A stretch of 64,000 bases of DNA from Odoribacter sp. AF15-53 (lineage in GTDB: Bacteria; Bacteroidota; Bacteroidia; Bacteroidales; Marinifilaceae), in contig NZ_QUHC01000001.1 in NCBI RefSeq assembly GCF_003479425.1, forward strand, positions 682,001 through 746,000, read 5' to 3'. Below, one piece after another: positions 17,263-24,946 of the stretch. Each line of letters begins with the position of its first letter. The stretch's first letter is position 1. The notes below the pieces were generated by a model. It was not told where the DNA came from. It searched no databases and saw nothing but the letters and a program-made list of their open reading frames with translations. A program made the translations under genes and the position numbers.

Positions 17263-17506
17263 ACTCTTAATTATTTATTTTCTTCTATTGTATTTACGCA
17301 CACATTAGTTCAATATTTCATGAACAATTACAAGATGACGTACATCTTTTTCTACTAATTCTTTTTACTTTTGCTAAACCTCCTTTCTTTAATTAGGAGA
17401 GGGCAGGCGATTGTCGGGATTGCTTTGCGATGGACTTTCCCGGCATCGCCCTTACTCTCGGATTTATAATTTTGTTTCTACATCCTTCGCATAGGAAACA
17501 ACGCTT
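17263..17506 (-). promoter_or_regulatory. Long structured mRNA leader of NVEALA gene (copy 1)
   Basis: About 240 bases of untranslated leader lie between the -7 box and the NVEALA start. A long hairpin is formed by AGGCGATTGTCGGGA (plus strand 17405-17419) and TCCCGGCATCGCCCT (17438-17452), with a G-U pair and a bulge. No U tract follows in the minus direction, so it is not an ordinary terminator. Closer to the gene is ACGTCATCT, also present in the leaders near 31.2 and 42.0 kb. A riboregulatory or mRNA-stabilising role is possible; no known riboswitch was recognised. Confidence 0.5.
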
Positions 17507-17687
17507 CAAATATATACTAAAAATTCGGGAAAAAACAAAGCAATTATGCTAGAATTATGGCAATTTTTAGGGGGACGATATTTTTTATATAACTATCTAA
17601 AATAAAGGCTCCTTATTGTTTTGCGTGTAATAATAATAATCTTATATCGTAGTTATTTTCATCGTCTTGGAGTTCAAAGGCCAACGT
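17332..17687. repeat. 356-bp exact direct repeat, copy 1
   Basis: Identical base by base to 19038-19393 (offset 1,706). It spans the leader hairpin, the -7 and -33 boxes, the class-2 operator, and the last 75 bases of the propeller gene at 17613. Identity continues with scattered changes further into the propeller genes. It marks a recent tandem duplication or gene conversion of a promoter plus propeller unit. Confidence 0.9.
17507..17564 (-). promoter_or_regulatory. Promoter and class-2 operator of NVEALA module 1
   Basis: In the minus direction TTTG (plus strand CAAA 17536-17539) is followed by 21 bases and then TATATTTG (plus strand 17507-17514), an excellent Bacteroidetes promoter. Directly upstream, TATG at 17545-17548 and 17556-17559 on the plus strand gives an 11-bp direct repeat (half-sites ATTATGCTAGA and ATTATGGCAAT). 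This placement beside the -33 box is that of an activator site. The probable regulator is the OmpR-family protein at 45342-46043. Confidence 0.75.
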
Positions 17688-18647
17688 GTTTTCATCCAAG
17701 AAACAGGGAAAGCTTTCAATTTTGATGTTATTCATGTCGTTTATGAGTTTAGGTGCAACTTTTATAGAATGATCTTTTTTGTTGAATAACACCCAGTAGT
17801 AATCATTTGCAGATGCATAACCTGAAAGTATGTATCGAGACATGTTAAAAAAGCAAGTTAGGATAAAATGTTTATCCGATACATATTCTGGATCTTTTTT
17901 TAAAGATTCTGGAATTCTCTGACGTAAGTCAAATTCGTATAAACATGTTGCGGAATCTTGGTTTACTTGTAGAAATTGGTCTGCCCAACGATCATAAAAT
18001 ATAATTCCTTGACGATGGTTCGGTAAAAGCTTGTAATAGTTGTCAAAAAACATTCTTACTTTATGTTTCGGATCGATATGGTATAAATGTTTTACAAAAA
18101 TACCATTAGAGTCTGTTAGCCATAAACCGTCTCTTTCTGTTGCAGGATAGTAAAATGGATATATAAAAATGAATCCTTTATTGCTTGTAAAAGCGAAATC
18201 ATAGATATAGTCATTTACTAGAATCTCTTTAATAAAAACGCCTTCATAAGAATAGATAAGAATTTTTCGGCTAAAATCATCATATATGCCAATTTGCTTA
18301 TCTGTTGGGTTTATGCATGCCGTAGATAAGCGAATAAATTCACCGGGGCCTCGTCCATAGTAATTAATTCTGTTTTTATATCGATTATTTTCGTCAAAAA
18401 TGAAAATGCCATTACCTCTTCTATCTTTTACAAAAATGAGATTTGAATCTTTATATATTTGATCCACTTCAGAAATTAAACAGGAATCACGCATATCAAG
18501 GGTTAAAAAACTTAAGGAATCGGTGAATTCCGAGAAATAGATTTCTGAAACATATTTGGACAAATCGATTGAAATTTTATGTGATTCCTTCTCTTGACAA
18601 TTGGATAATAATAAAAGGAGTAATGATAATAATAAAATGTTTTTCAT
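17613..18647 (-). CDS. 6-bladed beta-propeller lipoprotein
   Basis: 344 residues. The signal peptide ends LLLSNC, and the hallmark NYYGRGPGEFIRLS lies near residue 100. Very close to the 19319 protein over its whole length (for example SCLISEVDQIYKDSNLIFVKDRR, quoted here in part, is shared) and related to 15889. It follows the NVEALA gene at 18708 after a 60-base gap holding a perfect hairpin. The end of this gene lies inside the duplicated 356-bp segment. Family function is not known; lipid anchoring and co-expression with a secreted peptide suggest it binds something in the envelope. Confidence 0.85.
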   Translation of the reverse strand: MKNILLLSLLLLLLSNCQEKESHKISIDLSKYVSEIYFSEFTDSLSFLTLDMRDSCLISEVDQIYKDSNLIFVKDRRGNGIFIFDENNRYKNRINYYGRGPGEFIRLSTACINPTDKQIGIYDDFSRKILIYSYEGVFIKEILVNDYIYDFAFTSNKGFIFIYPFYYPATERDGLWLTDSNGIFVKHLYHIDPKHKVRMFFDNYYKLLPNHRQGIIFYDRWADQFLQVNQDSATCLYEFDLRQRIPESLKKDPEYVSDKHFILTCFFNMSRYILSGYASANDYYWVLFNKKDHSIKVAPKLINDMNNIKIESFPCFLDENTLAFELQDDENNYDIRLLLLHAKQ

Positions 18648-18670
18648 ATTTTAATACTTTATCAAAGTGA

Positions 18671-18698
18671 TAGAGTCATTTATTTTTAAATGACTCTA
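18671..18698 (-). terminator. Perfect hairpin between NVEALA gene and propeller gene (copy 2)
   Basis: TAGAGTCATTTA (18671-18682) pairs with TAAATGACTCTA (18687-18698) with a 4-base loop. It begins 9 bases below the NVEALA stop. Its sequence is unlike the hairpin at 16947-16974 although the two sit in the same place between similar genes, which points to selection for structure rather than sequence. Confidence 0.6.
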
Positions 18699-18707
18699 TT
18701 ATGAAAT

Positions 18708-18977
18708 TTAATTGCAGTTAACTTGTAATTTTGGATTACAACTTTCTGCGGGGGTGGCTACGCAACATGCTTTTGCGTTACCTCTGCTATCTTTGCCTTG
18801 TGTGAGTTTGTGATTATACATTGTGTTTGGATTTATATCAACCTCTCCACGTGCCATTGCTTCAATGTTTTTCATTGAAAGCGTTGTTGTTTCTTGGGAT
18901 ATGTTAAAATTAATCCCAATACTTGCCATGATAGCAATACTAAAAATTGTAAAAATGAGAACTATTCCTTTTTTCAT
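18708..18977 (-). CDS. NVEALA-family secreted peptide precursor
   Basis: 89 residues. Signal segment (about 5-24), then SMKNIEALARGEVDINPN and a tail AKACCVATPAESCNPKLQ ending in NCN. It is nearly identical to the 16987 peptide up to about residue 57 and then differs in the stretch before the CC pair, so the exposed part is the variable one. It is transcribed from the second copy of the duplicated promoter and followed by the 17613 propeller. Function of the family is unknown. Confidence 0.85.
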   Translation of the reverse strand: MKKGIVLIFTIFSIAIMASIGINFNISQETTTLSMKNIEAMARGEVDINPNTMYNHKLTQGKDSRGNAKACCVATPAESCNPKLQVNCN

Positions 18978-19212
18978 AGCTTTGATAAATTAAAATTTGT
19001 TTTACTCTGCTTGTGTTCATTTCAATGAACGATTTTGAAGATGACGTACATCTTTTTCTACTAATTCTTTTTACTTTTGCTAAACCTCCTTTCTTTAATT
19101 AGGAGAGGGCAGGCGATTGTCGGGATTGCTTTGCGATGGACTTTCCCGGCATCGCCCTTACTCTCGGATTTATAATTTTGTTTCTACATCCTTCGCATAG
19201 GAAACAACGCTT
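18978..19212 (-). promoter_or_regulatory. Long structured mRNA leader of NVEALA gene (copy 2)
   Basis: The hairpin arms lie at 19111-19125 and 19144-19158 and are identical to those of copy 1, because most of this leader is inside the 356-bp repeat. The 50 bases next to the start codon differ between copies. No open reading frame or known RNA family was recognised in it. Confidence 0.5.
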
Positions 19213-19393
19213 CAAATATATACTAAAAATTCGGGAAAAAACAAAGCAATTATGCTAGAATTATGGCAATTTTTAGGGGGACGATATTTTTTATATAACT
19301 ATCTAAAATAAAGGCTCCTTATTGTTTTGCGTGTAATAATAATAATCTTATATCGTAGTTATTTTCATCGTCTTGGAGTTCAAAGGCCAACGT
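19038..19393. repeat. 356-bp exact direct repeat, copy 2
   Basis: Identical to 17332-17687. Together they bound a 1,706-bp unit containing one propeller gene, one NVEALA gene and one promoter, so unequal crossing-over could add or remove a module. Confidence 0.9.
19213..19270 (-). promoter_or_regulatory. Promoter and class-2 operator of NVEALA module 2
   Basis: Same sequence as 17507-17564: -7 box on plus strand 19213-19220, -33 box 19242-19245, and TATG repeats at 19251-19254 and 19262-19265. It drives the NVEALA gene ending at 18708 and the propeller after it. Confidence 0.75.
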
Positions 19394-20347
19394 ATTTTCA
19401 TCCAAGAAACAGGGAAATGTCTCTACTTTGATGTCATCTATGTCGTTGATAAGTTTGGATGCAACTTTTATGGAATGATCTTTTTTATTGAAAAGGACCC
19501 AGTAACGATTATTTATAGATGCATAACATGCAAGAAAATAATTGGGCATGTTGAAAAAACAGGTTGAAAGAAAATGTTCTTCCAGTCTGAAATCAGGGTC
19601 TTTTTTTAAGCTTTCAGGAATCTTTTCACGTAAATCAAATTCGTATATACATTTAGAGGAGTCTTGATTTACTTGTAAAAGTCGGTCGGCCCAACGATCG
19701 TAATATAAGATTCCTTGATTATGATCTAATTGTGGCGTATAGGAAAAATAAAAAAACATACTTGCTTTATGTTCGGGATTTAGGTGATACAAGTGTTTTA
19801 CGAATATACCGTTAGAATCGGTTAGCCACAACCCACTTCTTTCTTTCGAAGTCATATATGATGGGTATATAAAGATAAATCCTTTGTTACTGGTGAAAGT
19901 AAAATCAAGAACATAGTCGTTTACAAAAACTTCTTTAATGAATTTTCCTTCATAAGAATAGATAAGAATTTTTCGGCTAAAACTGTCATATATACCGATT
20001 TGCTTATCTGTTGGGTTTATGCATGCAGTTGATAAGCGAATAAATTCACCGGGGCCTCGTCCATAATAATTAATTCTGTTTTTATAGCGATTATTTTCAT
20101 CAAAAATGAAAATGCCATTACGTCTTCTATCTTTTACAAAAATGAGATTTGAATCTTTATATATTTGATCCACTTCGGAAATTAAACAGGAATCACGCAT
20201 ATCAAGAGTTAAGTAACTTATGGAATCGGCAAATTCCGAGAAGTAGATTTCTGGAACATGTTTTGATAAATCGATAGGGATTTTATTGCTATTCTCTTTA
20301 CAAGAGAGTAGCAATAAAAGAAGTGATAATAATAAAATGTTTTTCAT
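19319..20347 (-). CDS. 6-bladed beta-propeller lipoprotein
   Basis: 342 residues, lipobox LLLLSC, hallmark NYYGRGPGEFIRLS near residue 98. It is the sister of the 17613 protein. Unlike the other two in this group it has no NVEALA gene upstream; only about 100 bases separate it from the RloB-like gene, and they contain a faint match to the end of an NVEALA gene (AAATGCAG near 20390). It therefore looks like a module whose peptide gene and promoter were lost or displaced. Expression may depend on read-through. Confidence 0.83.
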   Translation of the reverse strand: MKNILLLSLLLLLLSCKENSNKIPIDLSKHVPEIYFSEFADSISYLTLDMRDSCLISEVDQIYKDSNLIFVKDRRRNGIFIFDENNRYKNRINYYGRGPGEFIRLSTACINPTDKQIGIYDSFSRKILIYSYEGKFIKEVFVNDYVLDFTFTSNKGFIFIYPSYMTSKERSGLWLTDSNGIFVKHLYHLNPEHKASMFFYFSYTPQLDHNQGILYYDRWADRLLQVNQDSSKCIYEFDLREKIPESLKKDPDFRLEEHFLSTCFFNMPNYFLACYASINNRYWVLFNKKDHSIKVASKLINDIDDIKVETFPCFLDENTLAFELQDDENNYDIRLLLLHAKQ

Positions 20348-20445
20348 GTTTTAATCCTTTATCAATATTATCCATGTTATTGATGAGTTTAAATGCAGCT
20401 TTATAGATTGATATTTTTCATATATCATGAATTAAGCGTTTTATA

Positions 20446-21081
20446 TTATAGAAATTTATTCAACTCTTCTACTAACAAATAAACAGTAGTGGAAGACTCT
20501 TGTTGTGCCGGGTTATTTCCATCAAATTGTTTCATGATGGTTTTAGCGTGATTAATAGCTTGTTCTTGTTTGAAAAATAAAGCATTAAACATTTTAGAAC
20601 TTACGCCAGTTTTTTTTGTATAAGGAAATCCGAGCAAAACAGTTAGCATTTTTTCATATCTGGAACGATGTAAAGCTCCCTGGTATAGGTTAAAGTGAAG
20701 TAGAAACCAAAACTCAAAAGCTTGGTTGCTATAAGCTACTTCGAAACCATGTTGGCGAGCCAATGAGATAGCGGAGTTAAAGTCATGTTCAGGAAAATCA
20801 TCTTTATCGAAGACAACCCAATTTTGACTGTATATTCGTCCTTTTTGCTTTTCTTGATCTTTTATGTTGATCGCTTTTTGTACTAATGCTAATGTTCCCA
20901 TGCCTTGACCAACAGCCTTCACGTTGGCAGAAGTTAAACGAAAAGCATTAAAATAGTCTGGTTCAGTATTAACTCCTTCACAAATAATCAGAAATGTTTG
21001 TTTCACCTCACGCACACTACTGATACGGGTAAGTTTTCTTTCGACACGAGGGTTGATCTTTTTCCTTTTTGTAGCTGGCAT
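20446..21081 (-). CDS. RloB-like protein (AbiLii-type partner)
   Basis: 211 residues. A basic N-terminus (KRKKINPRVERKLTR) leads into a conserved core with FLIICEGVNTEPDYFNAF, a later WVVFDKDDFPEHDFNSAI and AYSNQAFEFWFLLHFN. The acidic residues E, D and D in these segments match the Toprim-like pattern of RloB proteins. It sits 3 bases after an AAA ATPase gene. The pair matches the two-gene AbiL arrangement (AbiLi ATPase plus AbiLii RloB), so a phage-defence role is likely from family knowledge. It interrupts the run of propeller genes, as expected for an acquired cassette. Confidence 0.8.
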   Translation of the reverse strand: MPATKRKKINPRVERKLTRISSVREVKQTFLIICEGVNTEPDYFNAFRLTSANVKAVGQGMGTLALVQKAINIKDQEKQKGRIYSQNWVVFDKDDFPEHDFNSAISLARQHGFEVAYSNQAFEFWFLLHFNLYQGALHRSRYEKMLTVLLGFPYTKKTGVSSKMFNALFFKQEQAINHAKTIMKQFDGNNPAQQESSTTVYLLVEELNKFL

Positions 21082-21084
21082 GGT

Positions 21085-22305
21085 TTATTGTTCTTTGGTA
21101 TTAAACAAACGGGTTAAATCTCCGACAATGGGAATTGCTCCATATTTTCCAGATAAGTAATCTTTTGAAAATGAAGCATCATTGCGTACTTTATATTCTG
21201 CCAACGAATAAAGTTCGGTTGCTCCATAACGATCTTTTTGTGTGAACCAAATCTGGTCCCGTCTAAATATATTAGCACTCAATAAATTAGTATCGTGCGT
21301 GGTGATAATTAATTGGGCATTTTTCGGATTTGTTTCTTTTGAATTAAACAAGGCAATAATCCTGCATGTAAGAAGAGGATGCATTTTGGAATCAAATTCA
21401 TCTATAATCAGACGCTTTCCATTATCCAAGGCATCAATAATAGGGTATGCTAGAGAAAAATACTTTATTGTACCTTCCGATTCATTCTTCTTGAATGGGA
21501 ACGTAATAACTTTGACTTCGCGACCTTCATCGTCGTATTGCGTATGTGTGCTGACAATAGTATTATCAATTTTTTCAATATTTTCAATGCCTAAATCAGC
21601 ATAACGGGAAAATTCGACAATTCTCTGTTTCATCTTCATGTCATCCAATTGGATTGTCGCTGTATTCCATATTTTTTCATCATTAGAACCAGAGATAATA
21701 GTGGTATCATTTAGCCACTTCATGATCTCGACTGCTGTCGGATCATTGAATTGTGCCGCTACCGAGAGTAATAATGCATTTGCCCTAATCATGCGTTTGG
21801 CGGTAAGTTCTTTACCTACGACAAATTTAGGATGAATATCGAAATCGTCTTTTTCTCGATAGAATAATTCAATTTCTTTAGCCCTCTTTTTATTTGTTTT
21901 CAGATAGAGCCATTCCGAGTGTACCAACGAATAATCAGCCTCGAAACCATAGCGATATTGATTTTCTTCATCACAGAAGATTGCTTCAAAATAGCTCGGT
22001 TCTCCCGCTGTAAGTGAGTTTAGTCGAAAACTTTCAATATTTACACGTTCTCCAGCTTGAATATCTTTTGAAGAATTCATTGCATACCATTTAAAGAACT
22101 CAAACGCTTTAATAAAATTAGATTTACCGGACGCATTTGCCCCATAGACAATCGCACTTTTCATTAACGATAAACCGGCACTTCCTACATTAAAAATTAT
22201 ATCTTCAGCCGACACTTGTATTTCTTTCAAAGCCGATGCCGTTAATGAAAGTGTAGATTGCTCTTTAAAAGACAGAAAATTTCCTATTGTAAATTGAATA
22301 ATCAT
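21085..22305 (-). CDS. AAA15-type ATPase (AbiLi/RloA-like)
   Basis: 406 residues. It begins MIIQFTIGNFLSFKEQ, the usual first strand of SMC-like AAA15/AAA21 ATPases. Walker A is VYGANASGKSNF (about residues 53-64); the late LIIDEFDSKMHP supplies Walker B, and LIITTHDTNLL the His switch. No recognisable nuclease domain is fused to it. Followed after 3 bases by the RloB-like gene, with which it probably forms an abortive-infection type defence pair. A likely -7 promoter box lies about 31 bases upstream. Confidence 0.83.
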   Translation of the reverse strand: MIIQFTIGNFLSFKEQSTLSLTASALKEIQVSAEDIIFNVGSAGLSLMKSAIVYGANASGKSNFIKAFEFFKWYAMNSSKDIQAGERVNIESFRLNSLTAGEPSYFEAIFCDEENQYRYGFEADYSLVHSEWLYLKTNKKRAKEIELFYREKDDFDIHPKFVVGKELTAKRMIRANALLLSVAAQFNDPTAVEIMKWLNDTTIISGSNDEKIWNTATIQLDDMKMKQRIVEFSRYADLGIENIEKIDNTIVSTHTQYDDEGREVKVITFPFKKNESEGTIKYFSLAYPIIDALDNGKRLIIDEFDSKMHPLLTCRIIALFNSKETNPKNAQLIITTHDTNLLSANIFRRDQIWFTQKDRYGATELYSLAEYKVRNDASFSKDYLSGKYGAIPIVGDLTRLFNTKEQ

Positions 22306-22335
22306 ATTTTAATTGCTTTATTCGAGAATTTATCA

Positions 22336-22343
22336 CAAATATA
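22336..22343 (-). promoter_or_regulatory. -7 promoter box of the AbiL-like pair
   Basis: Plus-strand CAAATATA reads TATATTTG on the minus strand, a perfect TAnnTTTG match 31 bases above the ATPase start codon. No TTG was found at the expected -33 distance, so the promoter is only half supported. Confidence 0.45.
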
Positions 22344-22437
22344 CCATTTATTTTCGAGTATGTTGATATTTGTCGAGCGAATTATATTATTTCGTGCTTC
22401 TTTTTATTCGTTGAAATATGCTTTCTACCGTCTTTGA

Positions 22438-22463
22438 GGGGGGAAAAGTCTTTTTCTCCCCCC
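22438..22463. terminator. GC-rich hairpin after the lysis-like cassette
   Basis: GGGGGGAAAAG pairs with CTTTTTCT...CCCCCC across a very small loop (22438-22463). On the plus strand it is followed by ATTTTTA. It stands 15 bases beyond the stop of the last cassette gene (minus strand) and separates the cassette from the defence pair, so it is probably a terminator, perhaps bidirectional. Confidence 0.5.
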
Positions 22464-22478
22464 ATTTTTAATAAAATG

Positions 22479-22643
22479 TCAATGATTCGTTCGCCAGCGG
22501 CTTTTCAGCCAGGCAACGATAATGGAACTTAACACGCCACCCAGAAGACTCACGACTCCCGCGATAAGGCTGTCGGCCATTTGCGAGAGAAAGGTGTTCA
22601 GGCTAAGGGTGGAAAACATACCGATTAAAAAGTAGTTGTTCAT
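22479..22643 (-). CDS. Small membrane protein, possible second holin component
   Basis: 54 residues read from the ATG at 22643. It has a short start MNNYFLIGMFSTLS, one hydrophobic helix in the middle (DSLIAGVVSLLGGVLSSIIV, about residues 24-43) and a basic end WLKSRWRTNH. Its position as last gene of an amidase/holin cassette suggests a lysis accessory or small phage-type membrane protein. I do not recognise the family. Confidence 0.55.
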   Translation of the reverse strand: MNNYFLIGMFSTLSLNTFLSQMADSLIAGVVSLLGGVLSSIIVAWLKSRWRTNH

Positions 22644-22687
22644 GATAATAATTTAGAATTTAAAATTTAGAAAGAGAGGGATTTTTA

Positions 22688-22725
22688 CCCAGGCTAAACG
22701 TGTATCGAAATGCGTTTAGCCTGGG
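22688..22725. repeat. 13-bp perfect inverted repeat
   Basis: CCCAGGCTAAACG (22688-22700) and CGTTTAGCCTGGG (22713-22725) with a 12-base loop. On the minus strand transcript the stem is preceded by UUUUAUG and followed by UAAAAAU, so it lacks the U tract of a standard terminator. It lies between a DUF6266 gene and the small membrane protein gene. Confidence 0.7.
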
Positions 22726-22740
22726 GCATAAAATTGAGCT

Positions 22741-22905
22741 TTCAGTTCATGAAGTCACGGGAATCCTGTGGACTAGACTTATTGGCAGCTTGGCTGCCGT
22801 GGATAAAGCGCCCGCTAGGGTCCATAGACTTTATAAACTTTATGGACTTTACAGACCTTTGACTCGAAGGGACTAAAAGCGTTTTTACGCGTTTGTCCCA
22901 GATCC
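22741..22905. repeat. Intergenic mosaic repeat inside the lysis-like cassette
   Basis: Contains GGCAGCTTGGCTGCC, a GATAAAGCGCCCGC-type piece and a run of ATAGACTTTATAAACTTTATGG repeats (quoted in pieces only). The same pieces appear at 10711, 14021 and 26615. It begins just after the palindrome at 22688-22725 and ends at the DUF6266 stop. Confidence 0.6.
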
Positions 22906-23541
22906 TTACTCGATGGTTAAATGGCGACTGTCGGAAACCATTTTCCCGTTTTTCGACGTGGCGAAACAATAAGCGTGAACCTTCGACGGTTCCCAGTCTT
23001 CCGGTAAGGACGTACTCGTGCTACCGGATTCTCCGCGCGTTCTAAGCGTCACGAGTTTGGCCCGGTTAAGAGCGGTTTCGTACAGGGCGGCATACACCTT
23101 GTCGTTAGTGCAGGAGAAACCGTCTCCCTCGTCGTCTTGCATTTCTTGGGTGAAGGAGTAAACCTTGTTTTCCGTGTCGAATGTCACGCTGACTTTGGGC
23201 GTGTACAAAGCTCCGGAGGCGCAAAGCATCTGCTCGAAGTTCATCGTGGCCACGTAGTTCTCGTCGACCTCGATAGCTCCCATGTTAAGCGCGACGAACG
23301 CGTTTGACGTGTTGCCGCGACCGACCCCGGTGAATCCTTTCCGGATGACGGGGAGCATCTTCCGGGCGATCCCGACAAGAGCTTTCATCTTGGCTCTCTG
23401 GGTCAGGATTTCGGGTGTCTTCACGTCCTTGCGGGAGAAAATTTTGGCTTTCGCGATGTTCTCTCTGTTAAAAACGCACATGGTAACGTTACCAACTGAT
23501 TTCTTGACTTTACCTAAAAGGTAGGAATTAAATTTTGCCAT
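22906..23541 (-). CDS. DUF6266-like protein
   Basis: 211 residues beginning MAKFNSYLLGKVKKSVGNV, the usual opening of this Bacteroidetes family, then LTQRAKMKALVGIARKMLP and a beta-rich C-terminal half ending CFATSKNGKMVSDSRH. No signal peptide. It is a distant paralogue of the 25638 protein, which has the same opening and the same final ..FAS.(D/N)GK..S... box. The two flank an amidase and a holin-like gene. The domain has no known function; a phage-tail or virion-like structural ancestry is possible but not shown. Confidence 0.6.
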   Translation of the reverse strand: MAKFNSYLLGKVKKSVGNVTMCVFNRENIAKAKIFSRKDVKTPEILTQRAKMKALVGIARKMLPVIRKGFTGVGRGNTSNAFVALNMGAIEVDENYVATMNFEQMLCASGALYTPKVSVTFDTENKVYSFTQEMQDDEGDGFSCTNDKVYAALYETALNRAKLVTLRTRGESGSTSTSLPEDWEPSKVHAYCFATSKNGKMVSDSRHLTIE

Positions 23542-23662
23542 AATGTTAAAATTTAAAGATTAAAGAATAAAAATTTAGAGTTTAGAATGGGGAATCGCCT
23601 TCGGCGAGTTGCAAGTAAACAAGTTACAAGTTATTCCGCTGCACGAGCTTCCCTTTCCCATT

Positions 23663-24232
23663 CTACATTTCCAGTATTTCTTGCGGGAATGCCGGACCGG
23701 GATCGATCTTGCGGGGTGTGATGTCCGAGTGGCGCAAGAGGTAGCGGATCGGGTAATGTTCCGAGAGTAGCGCGCACACGAGGACAACCGTTCGTAGTTG
23801 GGTTTCCGGGTAACGGTGCCAGTAAGTGGGTTGGTCTTCCTGTTCGTCAACGAACACTTCTGATGCGGGTACTTCCTTGCCGCATTCGGCGATGAATTTG
23901 TCACCTTCCCGGCGGAGTTTTCCGAGATTGTCGAGTTCGATACCGATCGAGTAATGGTTCAGGTTAACCCGTCCGAGATGAAAACTCTTCCCGGCATGCC
24001 AGGCTTCCACGTTGAAAGGCACGAGCTGGATGATGTCCCCGTTCCGGTCGATCACGAGGTGGGCGGAAGCCGCCACGTCCGGCCGGGTCAGGTAATAGGC
24101 TGTCGATAGGGCGTTTGTTCCGGCCGTGTAATGCAGGACGATGGTGTCCGGGGACACGAGCGGCCTCGTGTTCTTGGAGCATGTCAAGTGAACTGCCTCG
24201 CAGTCCACCAGACGGTGGTTTAATATGTCCAC
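23663..24232 (-). CDS. N-acetylmuramoyl-L-alanine amidase (Amidase_2)
   Basis: 189 residues, a single amidase_2 domain. Zinc-binding and catalytic residues are visible: His34 in TIVLHYTAGTN, a Glu in SIGIELDNLG, and the closing box RHSDITPRKIDPG with His168 and Asp177 (Lys175 between). It cuts the bond between muramic acid and the stem peptide. No signal peptide, as in phage endolysins that need a holin to reach the wall; a holin-like gene precedes it by about 40 bases. Part of a seven-gene cassette on the minus strand. Confidence 0.88.
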   Translation of the reverse strand: MDILNHRLVDCEAVHLTCSKNTRPLVSPDTIVLHYTAGTNALSTAYYLTRPDVAASAHLVIDRNGDIIQLVPFNVEAWHAGKSFHLGRVNLNHYSIGIELDNLGKLRREGDKFIAECGKEVPASEVFVDEQEDQPTYWHRYPETQLRTVVLVCALLSEHYPIRYLLRHSDITPRKIDPGPAFPQEILEM

Positions 24233-24275
24233 GATAGAGAATTTAAAATTTAGAATTTAAAATGAATTCTGGGGG

Positions 24276-24644
24276 TTATTTCTTTCTTTTGAGCAGGGAA
24301 CAGGCGATTTGCTCGCTGCCCCGGCCGATGATGTACCCGCCGAGTCCGATTTCCAGCAAGTCCCAGAAGCGGGAAGTGTCGGCAAGGATCGGCAGGTTCA
24401 TGAAGGTTCCCGCCAGGACGATCAGGGCGAAGGTGAGCATCACGATCGGTCGCCACGATCGTTGCAGCCAGTTGCCCCGCGCTTCTTCCCGGATCACGGA
24501 GGCTTGTTCCTCCAGTGTCTTTTCTTCCACGGATAGCAATAGTTGTAGAATATCCGTTTCCAGTTGTTTCTTCTCCCTTCCGGGGAGGGTCAGGCGGTCG
24601 ACGACTTCGCCAACCGCGCTGACCAGATTGGTTACGGGTTTCAT
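24276..24644 (-). CDS. Holin-like membrane protein (three-helix holin type)
   Basis: 122 residues from the ATG at 24644, chosen because it overlaps the upstream stop as ATGA. A helical, charged N-terminal half (coiled coil in REKKQLETDILQLLLSVEEK) leads to two clear membrane helices, PIVMLTFALIVLAGTFMNLPI and FWDLLEIGLGGYIIGRGSEQ in part, ending in RKK. This matches three-TM type phage holins, which time release of the amidase. Located just before the amidase gene. Confidence 0.72.
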   Translation of the reverse strand: MKPVTNLVSAVGEVVDRLTLPGREKKQLETDILQLLLSVEEKTLEEQASVIREEARGNWLQRSWRPIVMLTFALIVLAGTFMNLPILADTSRFWDLLEIGLGGYIIGRGSEQIACSLLKRKK

Positions 24645-24946
24645 GTATTTTTTCTGCTTAGACATTTCTCGACTTCTTCCCAGTAAAAATAGTTCCGTTT
24701 CCCGAGTTGATGGACGGGGATATCGTATTCCTTGATGATACGATACAAGGTGCGTTCGGCGATATTCAGCGTCCGGCACAATTTCTCTTTATCCATCAAG
24801 TTCGGCGGGATATTTTCAACTGATTTGCTGACATACTCGTGCAATTCCGTGAAGTTTTGCGCGAAACTTTCGAGAAGGTCCACGACATAGTACAGGAGTA
24901 TGGAGAATCTTTCCAAAGGATCCGTGTTATCATTCAGTGGTTTCAT
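24641..24946 (-). CDS. Helix-turn-helix protein (excisionase/MerR-like)
   Basis: 101 residues. The first half is helical and acidic; the second half contains MDKEKLCRTLNIAERTLYR followed by IPVHQLGKRNYFYWEEVEK, the pattern of a small winged HTH of the helix_turn_helix_17 type. It overlaps both neighbours by 4 bases. It may regulate the cassette or be a vestige of the integration module of a mobile element. Confidence 0.62.
   Translation of the reverse strand: MKPLNDNTDPLERFSILLYYVVDLLESFAQNFTELHEYVSKSVENIPPNLMDKEKLCRTLNIAERTLYRIIKEYDIPVHQLGKRNYFYWEEVEKCLSRKNT

Noticed and set aside
22688..22725. Intrinsic terminator
   Set aside because: Perfect stem but no U tract on either strand; recorded as an inverted repeat only.
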